A stretch of 12,643 bases of DNA from the NCBI GenBank assembly GCA_020851015.1, contig JADZDN010000151.1:1-12643 (forward strand), written 5' to 3'. The stretch is from Alphaproteobacteria bacterium. GTDB lineage: Bacteria; Pseudomonadota; Alphaproteobacteria; JAEULC01. The position numbers were made by a program, and so were the translations under genes. This document shows, in pieces, positions 1 through 5,735 of the stretch. The notes beneath the pieces are model-generated. The model had not been told where the DNA came from and ran no database searches. It saw only the letters and a list, made by a program, of their open reading frames with translations. The stretch's first letter is position 1. Each line of letters opens with the position of its first letter.

Positions 1-18
1 AAGATAGGATGCGCGGCG

Positions 19-243
19 CTTGCTTCCGCCTCATCCTGAGCCTGTCGAAGGATGAGGAAGATAGTGGTGCGGCACTTGCTTCCGCCTCATCCTGAGCCTG
101 TCGAAGGATGAGGAAGATAGTGGTGCGGCACTTGCTTCCGCCTCATCCTGAGCCTGTCGAAGGATGAGCCTGTCGAGGCATGAGGAAGATGGGATGGCAA
201 GACATTCCTTTCCGCCTCATCCTGAGCTTGTCGAAGGATGAGC
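19..243. repeat. Tandem array of REP-like palindromes (56-bp unit)
   Basis: Two 56-bp units (19-74 and 75-130) are identical, and a third begins at 131. Each contains a hairpin with a 9-bp perfect stem, CCTCATCCT / AGGATGAGG, around an 11-nt loop GAGCCTGTCGA (first copy 29-57, second 85-113). The third copy carries an extra 16-bp near-duplication of the half element (CCTGTCGAGGCATGAG), and a fourth hairpin copy lies at 215-243 with one loop change (GCTTG). This palindrome resembles a widespread dispersed intergenic repeat of Alphaproteobacteria, from memory of the family. The array ends about 30 bases upstream of the MoaD-like start, so the last hairpin may lie in that mRNA leader. No gene is supported in 1-243. 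Confidence 0.85.
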
Positions 244-274
244 CTTTCCGATCAAGAGCAGGGGCAACGACGCG

Positions 275-532
275 ATGAAAGTCCTGATCCCCGGGCCGCT
301 GCGGTCCTACACCAGGGAGCGCGAGGTCGAAGCCAGCGGCGCCACGCTGGCCGAGCTGCTGGCCGACCTCGAGCGCCGCTATCCCGGCCTGCGCTTCCGC
401 ATGATCGACGAGCAGGACCGTATGCGCCGGCACATCCGCTTCTTCGTCAACGGCGAGCAGGCGTTCGACATCAAGCGCCCGCTGGCGCCCTCGGACTCGG
501 TGCAGATCGTCCAGGCGCTGAGCGGGGGGTGA
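275..532 (+). CDS. MoaD/ThiS-family ubiquitin-like sulfur carrier protein
   Basis: An 85-residue protein of the usual MoaD/ThiS size. It ends in Ser-Gly-Gly; the C-terminal diglycine (G84-G85) is what an E1-like enzyme adenylates and converts to a thiocarboxylate in this family. The order is a beta strand (MKVLIPGPLRSY), a helix (TLAELLADLERRYPGL), a basic stretch (DEQDRMRRHIRFFVNGEQ) and a last strand before the GG tail, which fits a beta-grasp fold. It acts in the cytoplasm, donating sulfur in molybdopterin, thiamine or another pathway, or acting as a small modifier. No moaE, thiG, E1 enzyme or other partner is visible, so the pathway cannot be assigned. The Shine-Dalgarno (AGCAGGGG) is about 11 nt upstream and weak; the start is chosen because it gives the complete first strand. 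Confidence 0.85.
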   Translation: MKVLIPGPLRSYTREREVEASGATLAELLADLERRYPGLRFRMIDEQDRMRRHIRFFVNGEQAFDIKRPLAPSDSVQIVQALSGG

Positions 533-585
533 GGCGGCGGGGACCAAGGCGGCCGTCGCTTACTCGATGCAATCGCCCGTGTCTT

Positions 586-617
586 CACAAAATTCCAGGG
601 ACACAAAATTCCAGGGA
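586..617. repeat. 16-bp tandem duplication, REP-type repeat next to a transposase relic
   Basis: CACAAAATTCCAGGGA occurs twice in perfect tandem (586-601, 602-617), followed by CACAGTACTTAA. Sequences of the type TTCCAGGGACACAGTACTTAA are, from memory, repeats that accompany REP-associated tyrosine transposase (RAYT) genes. The AT-rich composition contrasts with its surroundings. It directly abuts the stop codon of the RAYT relic at 626. Confidence 0.7.
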
Positions 618-625
618 CACAGTAC

Positions 626-772
626 TTAACTCCCTGCCTTATCCGGCAACGCACGGCGGCCCTCGGCCAGCAGCGCGCGGCAGCGCGCGTCGTCGCTGGA
701 GAACACAGGCTGCCGCCGGTCGCGCGGCTGCGTCAAGCGATGCGGCGGCCCGCTGCGGGGCGCGACGGCGCG
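626..772 (-). pseudogene. N-terminal fragment of a REP-associated tyrosine transposase (RAYT, Y1_Tnp)
   Basis: Read on the minus strand, this stretch gives RAVAPRSGPPHRLTQPRDRR followed by QPVFSSDDARCRALLAEGRR and ALPDKAGS, then TAA at 628-626. It aligns by eye with the typical RAYT N-terminus, which has the pattern P-G-x-P-H-H-V-T-Q-R-G-N-R-R-Q-x-x-F-F-S-D-D and then A-L-L-A-E-G. The fragment has no start codon in good context, an inserted residue near the HH motif, and stops after about 48 residues. The catalytic HUH and tyrosine region of a roughly 200-residue enzyme is missing. The neighbouring 16-bp repeat supports the assignment. Together these account for most of the otherwise gene-free 533-837 interval. 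The match is from memory of the family, not from a search. Confidence 0.55.
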
Positions 773-837
773 GGTTGGCGTCGTTCGCGCGGGGATGACA
801 TGCTGGGCCCACCGAACCCCCGCAAACGGAGCACGCG

Positions 838-1125
838 ATGTCGAGCGAAGGGCTGCATGAAGCGTCGGACGAGCTGACCCAGGAGACCAAGGACCTGCAC
901 CGGGCGATCGTATCGCTGATGGAAGAGCTGGAGGCGATGGACTGGTACCAGCAGCGGATCGACGCCTGCAAGAACGGCGAGCTGAAGGCGATCCTCGCGC
1001 ACAACCGCGACGAGGAGAAGGAGCACGCGGCGATGCTGATCGAATGGATCCGCCGGCGCGACGCCGCCTTCGCCAAGCAGCTCAAGGACTACCTCTTTAC
1101 CGACAAGCCGATCGCGCACGAATAG
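838..1125 (+). CDS. Encapsulated-ferritin-like protein (EncFtn family), orphan
   Basis: A 95-residue two-helix ferritin-like protein, strikingly similar from memory to R. rubrum EncFtn (Rru_A0973). It shares the cores RAIVSLMEELEAMDWY (22-37) and ILAHNRDEEKEHAAM (52-66). In the R. rubrum protein the ferroxidase ligands are E32, E62 and H65, with W38, Y39 and acidic E31/E34 lining the entry site. The counterparts here are E30, E60, H63, W36, Y37, E29 and E32, all present. Family members form an annular decamer, oxidise Fe(II) at the dimer interface, and deliver iron into an encapsulin shell. Here the protein stops at PIAHE, with no C-terminal cargo-loading extension, and no encapsulin gene follows. 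GGAG at 828-831 lies 6 nt before the ATG. Transcription probably ends at the hairpin just downstream. Confidence 0.9.
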   Translation: MSSEGLHEASDELTQETKDLHRAIVSLMEELEAMDWYQQRIDACKNGELKAILAHNRDEEKEHAAMLIEWIRRRDAAFAKQLKDYLFTDKPIAHE

Positions 1126-1133
1126 CGGACGCG

Positions 1134-1165
1134 CCGCGCCGGGGGTGATTCGCCATCCGGCGCGG
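1134..1165 (+). terminator. Hairpin after the EncFtn gene, possible terminator
   Basis: A perfect 9-bp inverted repeat, CCGCGCCGG (1134-1142) / CCGGCGCGG (1157-1165), with a 14-nt loop starts eight bases after the EncFtn stop. No T-run follows, so it is not a canonical intrinsic terminator. It may instead stabilise the 3' end or slow RNA polymerase. Confidence 0.4.
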
Positions 1166-1259
1166 ACTTGAAGGCTGCCGCGCGCCTGGCGACGTCCGGC
1201 GCGACCGCCGATATCCGCATAATACACAGGGAGTTGGCCGGAAATACCCTTTTCGCGTG

Positions 1260-1287
1260 TTGACAAGGCGCGGCGCTAACATAGGGT
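1260..1287 (+). promoter_or_regulatory. Candidate sigma-70-type promoter for the PEP-CTERM gene
   Basis: A perfect -35 box TTGACA (1260-1265) is followed after 16 bp by TAGGGT (1282-1287), which keeps the key T1, A2 and T6 of the -10 hexamer. It lies about 65 bases upstream of the ATG at 1353 in a locally AT-richer segment. Confidence 0.4.
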
Positions 1288-1352
1288 TGAAGCCACGCAG
1301 GCGCCGTCGGGCGGGTTCCGCCGCTGGGATGCGCCTTTGCGAGGGGGGAAAC

Positions 1353-2009
1353 ATGCAGCGTCTTATCGGGCTTGCCGTGGCGACCGTCCTTGCCGTCGGG
1401 CTGGCCGCGCCGGCGATGGCCGCGCCGATCGCGGCGACCTATACCACCGGCGGCAACACCACCGGGACCGGGCCGTGGACGATGACGTCCACCGATTCGA
1501 CCTTCAGCGTCCTGCGCTTCGTGCCGAACGCACCGATCCAGTTCCAGGACTGGACCGACCTCAGCGTCGACTACAACGCGGTGCTGGGCGGCATCGCCGG
1601 CGGCGCGCCGCGCTTCACCTTCGTGATGGACTTCGACAACGACGGCATCGCCGACGGGCAGTTCCACCTTTTGTGGGGCCCCGCCGGCTCGTTCGTCGAC
1701 GCCACGCTGGGGCCGGGCACCACCGGCAACCTGCTGGCGCTGACCGATGTCGGGCGCTACGACCTCGGCGGCGTCGGCGGCTCGGCCTATACCGACCGCG
1801 CCGCCGCCCTGGCGCTGGTCGGCGGCTACTACGTGCTGCGGGCGTCGCTGGTCCTCGACAGCTTCGGCGGCAACGACCGCGAATTCGTCATCAACGGCAT
1901 CAGCGCCGAGGCGGCCATACCCGAGCCGATGACCGCCGCGCTGCTGGCGGCCGGGCTGCTGGGGCTGGGCTTCGCGGCGCGGCGCCGGACTGCCACGGCG
2001 CGCGCCTGA
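1353..2009 (+). CDS. Secreted PEP-CTERM-type protein with a calcium-loop motif
   Basis: A 218-residue exported protein. Residues 1-23 are a signal peptide (MQRLIGLAVATVLAVGLAAP then AMA, cleavage before API). The body (24-187) is Gly/Ala/Thr-rich and predicted beta. It contains D93-F-D-N-D-G-I-A-D101, a DxDxDGxxD loop typical of Ca2+ binding. The C-terminus is IPEP (189-192), a hydrophobic helix (TAALLAAGLLGLGFAA) and an Arg-rich tail (RRR), the three-part PEP-CTERM sorting signal read by exosortase/archaeosortase-type enzymes, which usually place such proteins at the cell surface or in exopolysaccharide. No exosortase is in the window. The start is chosen because GAGGGGGGA (1341-1349) is close upstream and the signal peptide begins here; a longer reading from 1257 only adds a basic tract. 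The molecular function is unknown. Confidence 0.8.
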   Translation: MQRLIGLAVATVLAVGLAAPAMAAPIAATYTTGGNTTGTGPWTMTSTDSTFSVLRFVPNAPIQFQDWTDLSVDYNAVLGGIAGGAPRFTFVMDFDNDGIADGQFHLLWGPAGSFVDATLGPGTTGNLLALTDVGRYDLGGVGGSAYTDRAAALALVGGYYVLRASLVLDSFGGNDREFVINGISAEAAIPEPMTAALLAAGLLGLGFAARRRTATARA

Positions 2010-2037
2010 TCGCCGGCGCGTCGCGATCGCCGTAGCA

Positions 2038-2080
2038 CCCCCACCCCAACCCTCCCCCGCCCGGGGGGAGGGGACGGGAA
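2038..2080. repeat. Dispersed C-rich/G-rich hairpin repeat (single copy)
   Basis: CCCTCCCCC (2050-2058) and GGGGGAGGG (2064-2072) form a perfect 9-bp stem with a 5-nt loop, followed by ACGGGAA. The same right end, GGGACGGGAA, recurs at 11542-11551. This marks the sequence as one unit of the repeat family that forms the larger element at 11392-11547. It fills most of the space between the PEP-CTERM gene and the permease. It could act as a transcription attenuator but has no T-run. Confidence 0.7.
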
Positions 2081-2099
2081 ACGGAACGGCGCGCGGCCC

Positions 2100-3332
2100 A
2101 TGCCGCCCCTTCCCTCCGCCGCTTCTTTGCCGCCTAATGGCGCGATGCTGCGCCGCGTCCTGGGCGTTCCCCTGCTCGTGCTCTACGGCCTGGGCGTCAT
2201 CATCGGCGCGGGCATCTACGTGCTGGTCGGGCCGGTCATCGCGGTAGCCGGCGACTTCGCGCCGCTGTCGTTCCTCCTGGCCGGCGCGGTCGCCGCGCTG
2301 ATCGCGCTCTGCTACGCCGAGCTGGCCGCGCGCTTTCCCGAGGCCGCGGGCGCGGCGGCCTATGTGAAGGAGGCGTTCGGATCGGACTTGCTGTCGCGCC
2401 TGACGGGGCTGGCGGTCGGCGTCGTCACGCTCACCAGCACGGGCGCGGTGCTGCGCGGCAGCGTCGGCTACGCGCAGTTCTTCGTCGGCCTGCCGGCGCC
2501 GGCGGTGATCGCGGGCCTGGCCGTCGCCGCGACCGCGGTCGCCTGCATCGGCGTGCGCGACAGCGTGTCGATCGCGGCGGCGATGACCGTGGTGGAGATC
2601 GGCGGGCTGGTGGCGGTGATCGCGGCCGGCTGGTCCGCCCTGCCCGGCCCGGGCGCGGCCGCGGCGGCGCTGCCCGCGCAGGTCGCGGCGCTGGACGCGC
2701 GCGCCGTGGTCCTGGGCGCGTTCCTCAGCTTCTTCGCCTTCATCGGCTTCGAGAACATGGTCAACATGGCCGAGGAGACGCGCGACACCCAGACCACCCT
2801 GCCGCGCGCGCTGGTGGCCAGCATCGCGCTCAGCACGCTGCTTTACGTGCTGGTGGCGGGGGTGGCGGTGGGGTCGCCGGCCCCGCTGGACGGCGACACG
2901 CCGCTGCTGGCGGTCGGCGCGGCATCGGGCTGGTTCTCGCGCCAGGGCTTCGCCGCGGTCGCGCTGGTCGCGGTGTCGAACGGCATCCTGATCGAGATCC
3001 TGATGCTGTCGCGCCTGCTCTACGGCATGGCGCGGCGCGGCTGGGCGCCGGGCTTCCTGGGCGCGGTCCATCCCCGCACGGCGACGCCGGTCGCGGCGAC
3101 GCTGGTGGCGGGCGGCGCGGTGCTGGCGCTGGCCTTGGCGTTCGACGCGCGGTTCCTCGCCGGCGCCACCAGCGCGATCACGCTGGTGGTGTTCGCGGTG
3201 GTCAGCGCCGGGCTGTGGCGGCTGCAGCGCCGCGACCCGCGCGGCGGAGGCTTCCGCGCGCCGCGTCCGGTGCCGCCGCTCGCGGCCCTGCTGTGCCTGG
3301 GTCTGGTGGCGGCGCAGCTCTGGCTGGGATAG
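2100..3332 (+). CDS. APC-superfamily amino acid permease
   Basis: A 410-residue, very hydrophobic inner-membrane protein with about 11-12 likely membrane segments. TM1 carries the hallmark broken-helix motif YGLGVIIGAGIYVLVGPV (29-46), in which the GxG and IGAGIY backbone binds substrate in the APC fold. CYAELAARFPEAAGAAAYV (71-89) matches the conserved loop before TM3, and FFAFIGFENMVNMAEETRDT (211-230) matches the TM6 region, where permeases of this family carry a conserved Phe/Glu pair. The length is near the lower end for the family and the protein ends soon after the last helix. Such proteins import amino acids or polyamines with proton or cation coupling; the substrate cannot be read here. 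No good Shine-Dalgarno precedes 2100, and the ATG at 2145 (MLRRVLGVP) is an alternative. It converges on the mlaC-like gene with only 7 bases between stops. Confidence 0.85.
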   Translation: MPPLPSAASLPPNGAMLRRVLGVPLLVLYGLGVIIGAGIYVLVGPVIAVAGDFAPLSFLLAGAVAALIALCYAELAARFPEAAGAAAYVKEAFGSDLLSRLTGLAVGVVTLTSTGAVLRGSVGYAQFFVGLPAPAVIAGLAVAATAVACIGVRDSVSIAAAMTVVEIGGLVAVIAAGWSALPGPGAAAAALPAQVAALDARAVVLGAFLSFFAFIGFENMVNMAEETRDTQTTLPRALVASIALSTLLYVLVAGVAVGSPAPLDGDTPLLAVGAASGWFSRQGFAAVALVAVSNGILIEILMLSRLLYGMARRGWAPGFLGAVHPRTATPVAATLVAGGAVLALALAFDARFLAGATSAITLVVFAVVSAGLWRLQRRDPRGGGFRAPRPVPPLAALLCLGLVAAQLWLG

Positions 3333-3339
3333 GGCGCGC

Positions 3340-3987
3340 CTATTTCAGGTCGCGGCGCACGGTTGCCAGCGCGTCGGAGGCCGCGGTCAGATCGCGCAGC
3401 TTGGCGATCAGCCCGGGAACCGTGCTGACATTGGCGCGCTCGAACTCGCCGCGGTAGTGGATCATCAGGCTGTAGCCCGCGACCTCGATGTCGTTGATCC
3501 TGGGCCCGCCGGCGGTCGCGCGCACGCGCCAGTCGACCTCCAGCGGCTCGCCGCCCGCGCGCTCGATCCGCGTATGCACGCGGACGTCGCCGTTCGGCAG
3601 CGGCACGCCCGGCGCCACGGTAAAGCGCAGGATCTGCACGTCGCCGAAGCGCTCGATCGCCACGTCGATGACGTGCGCGGCGAACAGCTGGGTGAACTCG
3701 CGCTTGTCGCGCGGCGTCACGGTGCGCGCCATGCGGCCGAGCGATTCGCGCGCCAGCGCGTCGAAATCGATCGCATCGATCAGCAGCCGGGCGAAAGCGT
3801 CGTGGCGCTGGCGGCGGTCGCCCGGCATCGCCAGCGTCGCGATCGCGCGATCGCCCATGTCGGCGATGAAGCGCTCGGCAAGGGCCGGCGGGGTGGGCTC
3901 GACGGCCGCGCCGGTCCCCGCCGTCGCTACGGCCAGGAACACGGCCAGCGCCGGGCCGATGGCGCGGCGGAACGAAGCAAAGCGCAT
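3340..3987 (-). CDS. MlaC/Ttg2D-family periplasmic phospholipid-binding protein
   Basis: A 215-residue protein with an N-terminal signal peptide (MRFASFRRAIGPALAVFLAV, cleavage near ATAGTGA). The mature part has the MlaC layout. There is a helical segment with IDFDALARESLGRMARTVTP (73-92) and REFTQLFAAHVIDVAIERFG (96-115), then beta strands with VHTRI (137-141) and VDWRV (151-155). The conserved end RINDIEVAGYSLMIHYRGEF (163-182) follows, and GLIAKLRDL closes it. Family members shuttle phospholipids or other hydrophobic ligands between outer-membrane and inner-membrane Mla complexes. No mlaFEDB or vacJ gene is in the window, so it is a stand-alone copy. The start at 3987 is preferred over upstream ATGs at 4005 and 4077 because the signal peptide begins here and GGGAG lies about 10 nt upstream. 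Confidence 0.85.
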   Translation of the reverse strand: MRFASFRRAIGPALAVFLAVATAGTGAAVEPTPPALAERFIADMGDRAIATLAMPGDRRQRHDAFARLLIDAIDFDALARESLGRMARTVTPRDKREFTQLFAAHVIDVAIERFGDVQILRFTVAPGVPLPNGDVRVHTRIERAGGEPLEVDWRVRATAGGPRINDIEVAGYSLMIHYRGEFERANVSTVPGLIAKLRDLTAASDALATVRRDLK

Positions 3988-4068
3988 GAAACCCGGCTCC
4001 CGCATCGGGCGCGGCCCGGACCGCACCCCCTTGGCGACGCAGGGAACCATGGCCGCGCGGGCGGCGCG

Positions 4069-4097
4069 TTGACCCATCTCAATCGCCGGGCCAGATT
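4069..4097 (+). promoter_or_regulatory. Candidate promoter of the GDT1-family gene and its leader
   Basis: TTGACC (4069-4074) and CAGATT (4092-4097) are spaced by 17 bp and resemble -35/-10 boxes, though the -10 is weak. A transcript starting near 4104 would include the leader ORF at 4123. The site lies in the divergent gap between the mlaC-like gene and the exporter. Confidence 0.3.
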
Positions 4098-4122
4098 GGA
4101 ACGGTCGGCCGAGGGGGAAGCA

Positions 4123-4161
4123 ATGCCAGCACGCGCCGCGCGGGACGCACCGCCGCCATGA
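4123..4161 (+). CDS. Twelve-codon leader ORF overlapping the exporter start
   Basis: ATG at 4123 opens MPARAARDAPPP and ends at TGA 4159-4161, which overlaps the ATG (4158-4160) of the following gene as ATGA. A strong purine-rich Shine-Dalgarno (GAGGGGGAAG, 4111-4120) sits right before this ATG. The 4158 start has no recognisable Shine-Dalgarno of its own; its upstream sequence is GC-rich and codes for the Pro codons. This arrangement fits translational coupling: ribosomes load at the leader and re-initiate on the exporter. The last three sense codons are proline, a run known to stall ribosomes without EF-P, so the peptide could tune the coupling. That role is inference, and the arrangement could be chance. 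Confidence 0.4.
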   Translation: MPARAARDAPPP

Positions 4162-4748
4162 CGCCGGTCGAGGTCTTCGTCGTGTCGGCGGCTACCGGTG
4201 CGATGGCCGAGTTCGGCGACAAGACGCAGCTGGTGGCCGCGCTGCTGGCGGTCCGGCTGAAGCGTCCCTGGGCGATCCTGGGCGGGCTTCTGGTCGCCAC
4301 CCTCACCCATCGCCTTGCCGCCGGGATGATCGGCGCGATCCTGTCGAACATCGTCGGCCAGCAGATGCTGCAGAGCGCGGTCGGCCTCGCCTTCGTCGGC
4401 CTGGCGCTGTGGGTGCTGGCGGCGTCGGAGGAAAGCCTGATGCCGATCGCCGCCGACGAGTGGGTCGAGAAGCTGGGACCGTTCATGGCGGCGGCGGCGG
4501 CGTTCTTCCTGGCGGAGATCGGCGACAAGACGCAGATCGCCACGCTGGCCCTGGTGGCGCGCACCGACATGCCGCTGGTGGTCAGCGCCGGCACGACGCT
4601 CGGGCTTCTGCTGGTGTCGGTGCCGGTGCTGCTGCTCGGCCGCGCGATCGGCGGGCGGCTGCAGATGCGAGTCGCAAATTTGACACTGGCGATCGTGCTG
4701 GCGGTCATGGGCGTAATGACCTTCATGGGCATCACCGGCTGGCGCTGA
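4158..4748 (+). CDS. TMEM165/GDT1 (UPF0016) family cation (Mn2+/Ca2+) exporter
   Basis: A 196-residue inner-membrane protein with six likely helices in two homologous halves. Each half carries the signature ExGDK(T)Q: E18-F-G-D21-K-T-Q24 in TM1 and E120-I-G-D123-K-T-Q126 in TM4. These acidic pairs form the cation site in the family. Bacterial members export Mn2+ (MneA-like), and eukaryotic GDT1/TMEM165 move Mn2+/Ca2+ against H+. A cytoplasmic loop (90-108) joins the halves. The length is normal for a bacterial member. The start is supported because family members begin some 10-18 residues before the first motif. There is no clear Shine-Dalgarno; translation may depend on the overlapping leader. 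No yybP-ykoY riboswitch was recognised upstream. Confidence 0.9.
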   Translation: MTPVEVFVVSAATGAMAEFGDKTQLVAALLAVRLKRPWAILGGLLVATLTHRLAAGMIGAILSNIVGQQMLQSAVGLAFVGLALWVLAASEESLMPIAADEWVEKLGPFMAAAAAFFLAEIGDKTQIATLALVARTDMPLVVSAGTTLGLLLVSVPVLLLGRAIGGRLQMRVANLTLAIVLAVMGVMTFMGITGWR

Positions 4749-4764
4749 CGAGCGGTCCGCCGAC

Positions 4765-4858
4765 GGGCCTTCGCGCGGCTCCGTAGGACTACCGGGCGGA
4801 ATGCCGCGCGCCATCGACTGAACGACGCGAAGGCCCGCGCAACGCTTCGGGCGTTGCG
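4765..4858 (+). other. Structured intergenic element between the exporter and the next gene
   Basis: GGGCCTTCGCG (4765-4775) and CGCGAAGGCCC (4826-4836) are a perfect 11-bp inverted repeat enclosing 50 nt. They are followed immediately by a second hairpin, CGCAACGC (4838-4845) / GCGTTGCG (4851-4858), closed by a TTCGG loop. The pair could end the exporter transcript or form a structured 5' leader for the gene at 4948. No T-run follows either stem. I recognise no known RNA family. Confidence 0.4.
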
Positions 4859-4947
4859 GCGTTGCAAGCGCGCCGGTTGTGGCGCGATCGGGGCGCGCGG
4901 CCCGCCGCCGGCGGCACCGCGCGCAAGCTCGAGCGGGAGGAGCGCGA

Positions 4948-5721
4948 ATGACGATGCTGACCGCGGCATTGGCCATGACGGCCATGCTGTCGCTGGGCGA
5001 AGCGCCCATCCCTGTCGCCTACCAGACCGCGCAGCAGGCGCAGCCGGCCGCGGCGAAACCCGAGGGGGGCAAGCCCGCCGAGGCGAAGCCCGCGGCGGAA
5101 AAGCCCGAGGCCCCGGCGCCGAAGCCCGCCGCGAAAGCCGTCCCGAAAGCCAAGCCGGCGGCGAAGCCCCCCGCAAAACCCGCCGCGGCCAAGGCCAAGG
5201 CCGCGGCCAAGCCCAAGACCGCCCTGCCGAACGCGCGCGCGCGCATGCCCGAGCGCCGGATCGGCGAGGTGACGGTGGTGGAGGTGCCCGACGCGCCCTT
5301 CGTGCGCCTGGACGGGCCGTGGCGCGAGCGCGGCTACGAGCTGCGGACCTGGCTGACCAGCTACGTCTACCGCGCGCCGGACGCGCGCCCGGCGCTCCAC
5401 ACGCTGACCATCCAGGTGACGCATCACGACGAGCAGGCGCGCAACTACGGCACCGCGACCTGCCCGCTCGATCCGGCGCTGGCGATCGCGGTCGCCACGC
5501 GGCCGAACCAGCAATGCATCCGCAACCGCGACGGCGCGCGGCTGTGCTTCTACACCGAAGCCTATACCGTGACGGTGCCGCAGAAGGTGCTGGACGACGC
5601 GCGCGCCAAGGGGCTGACGCTCAGCCTCGGCGCCGACGAGCGGCAGCCGCTGGCCGTCGCCGTCGACGCCGCGACGGTCACCGCCCAGCTTCGGGCCGAG
5701 GAAGAACTGGCGAAGAAGTGA
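4948..5721 (+). CDS. Uncharacterised exported protein with Lys/Pro/Ala-rich linker
   Basis: A 257-residue protein I do not recognise. Residues 1-24 are hydrophobic (MTMLTAALAMTAMLSLGEAP) and may be a signal peptide or a membrane anchor without the usual basic start. Residues 32-95 are low-complexity Lys/Pro/Ala with repeated AKP and KPAA steps, like a histone-H1-type or TonB-type spacer. Residues 100-257 form a compact domain with predicted strands (IGEVTVVEVPDAPFVRLDG, ALHTLTIQVTHHD) and cysteines at 172, 190 and 200 (TATCPLDP, NQQCIRN, ARLCFYT) that could make a disulfide in the periplasm. It ends in a charged helix (QLRAEEELAKK). The start at 4948 is well supported by GGGAGGAG (4935-4942), 5 nt upstream. 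It converges on the pentapeptide gene with 14 bases between stops. A wall-spanning tether to the envelope is one possible role. Confidence 0.75.
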   Translation: MTMLTAALAMTAMLSLGEAPIPVAYQTAQQAQPAAAKPEGGKPAEAKPAAEKPEAPAPKPAAKAVPKAKPAAKPPAKPAAAKAKAAAKPKTALPNARARMPERRIGEVTVVEVPDAPFVRLDGPWRERGYELRTWLTSYVYRAPDARPALHTLTIQVTHHDEQARNYGTATCPLDPALAIAVATRPNQQCIRNRDGARLCFYTEAYTVTVPQKVLDDARAKGLTLSLGADERQPLAVAVDAATVTAQLRAEEELAKK

Positions 5722-5735
5722 CAGCCGGCCTTGGT

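Noticed and set aside
19..243. Possible CRISPR array at the left end
   Set aside because: The whole 56-bp unit is repeated, including the would-be spacer, and the repeat is a REP-type palindrome, so it is a tandem repeat and not repeat plus unique spacers.
533..625. Extra small gene after the MoaD-like gene
   Set aside because: Frames here have no Shine-Dalgarno, no family resemblance, and run into the tandem repeat.
2050..2072. Intrinsic terminator after the PEP-CTERM gene
   Set aside because: The stem is strong but there is no T-run, and the sequence belongs to a dispersed repeat family, so it is listed as a repeat.
1089..3071. A 660-residue minus-strand open frame
   Set aside because: It is antisense to the PEP-CTERM and permease genes, Arg/Gly/His/Gln-rich as expected from a shadow frame in GC-rich DNA, and runs through the hairpin repeat.
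4075..4157. Manganese (yybP-ykoY) riboswitch before the exporter
   Set aside because: The leader is only about 80 nt and I could not find the conserved paired-helix core; the leader ORF explains the Shine-Dalgarno instead.
5019..5246. A 75-residue Ala/Gly/Phe-rich minus-strand frame
   Set aside because: It is simply the antisense of the AKP/KPAA linker codons of the exported protein.
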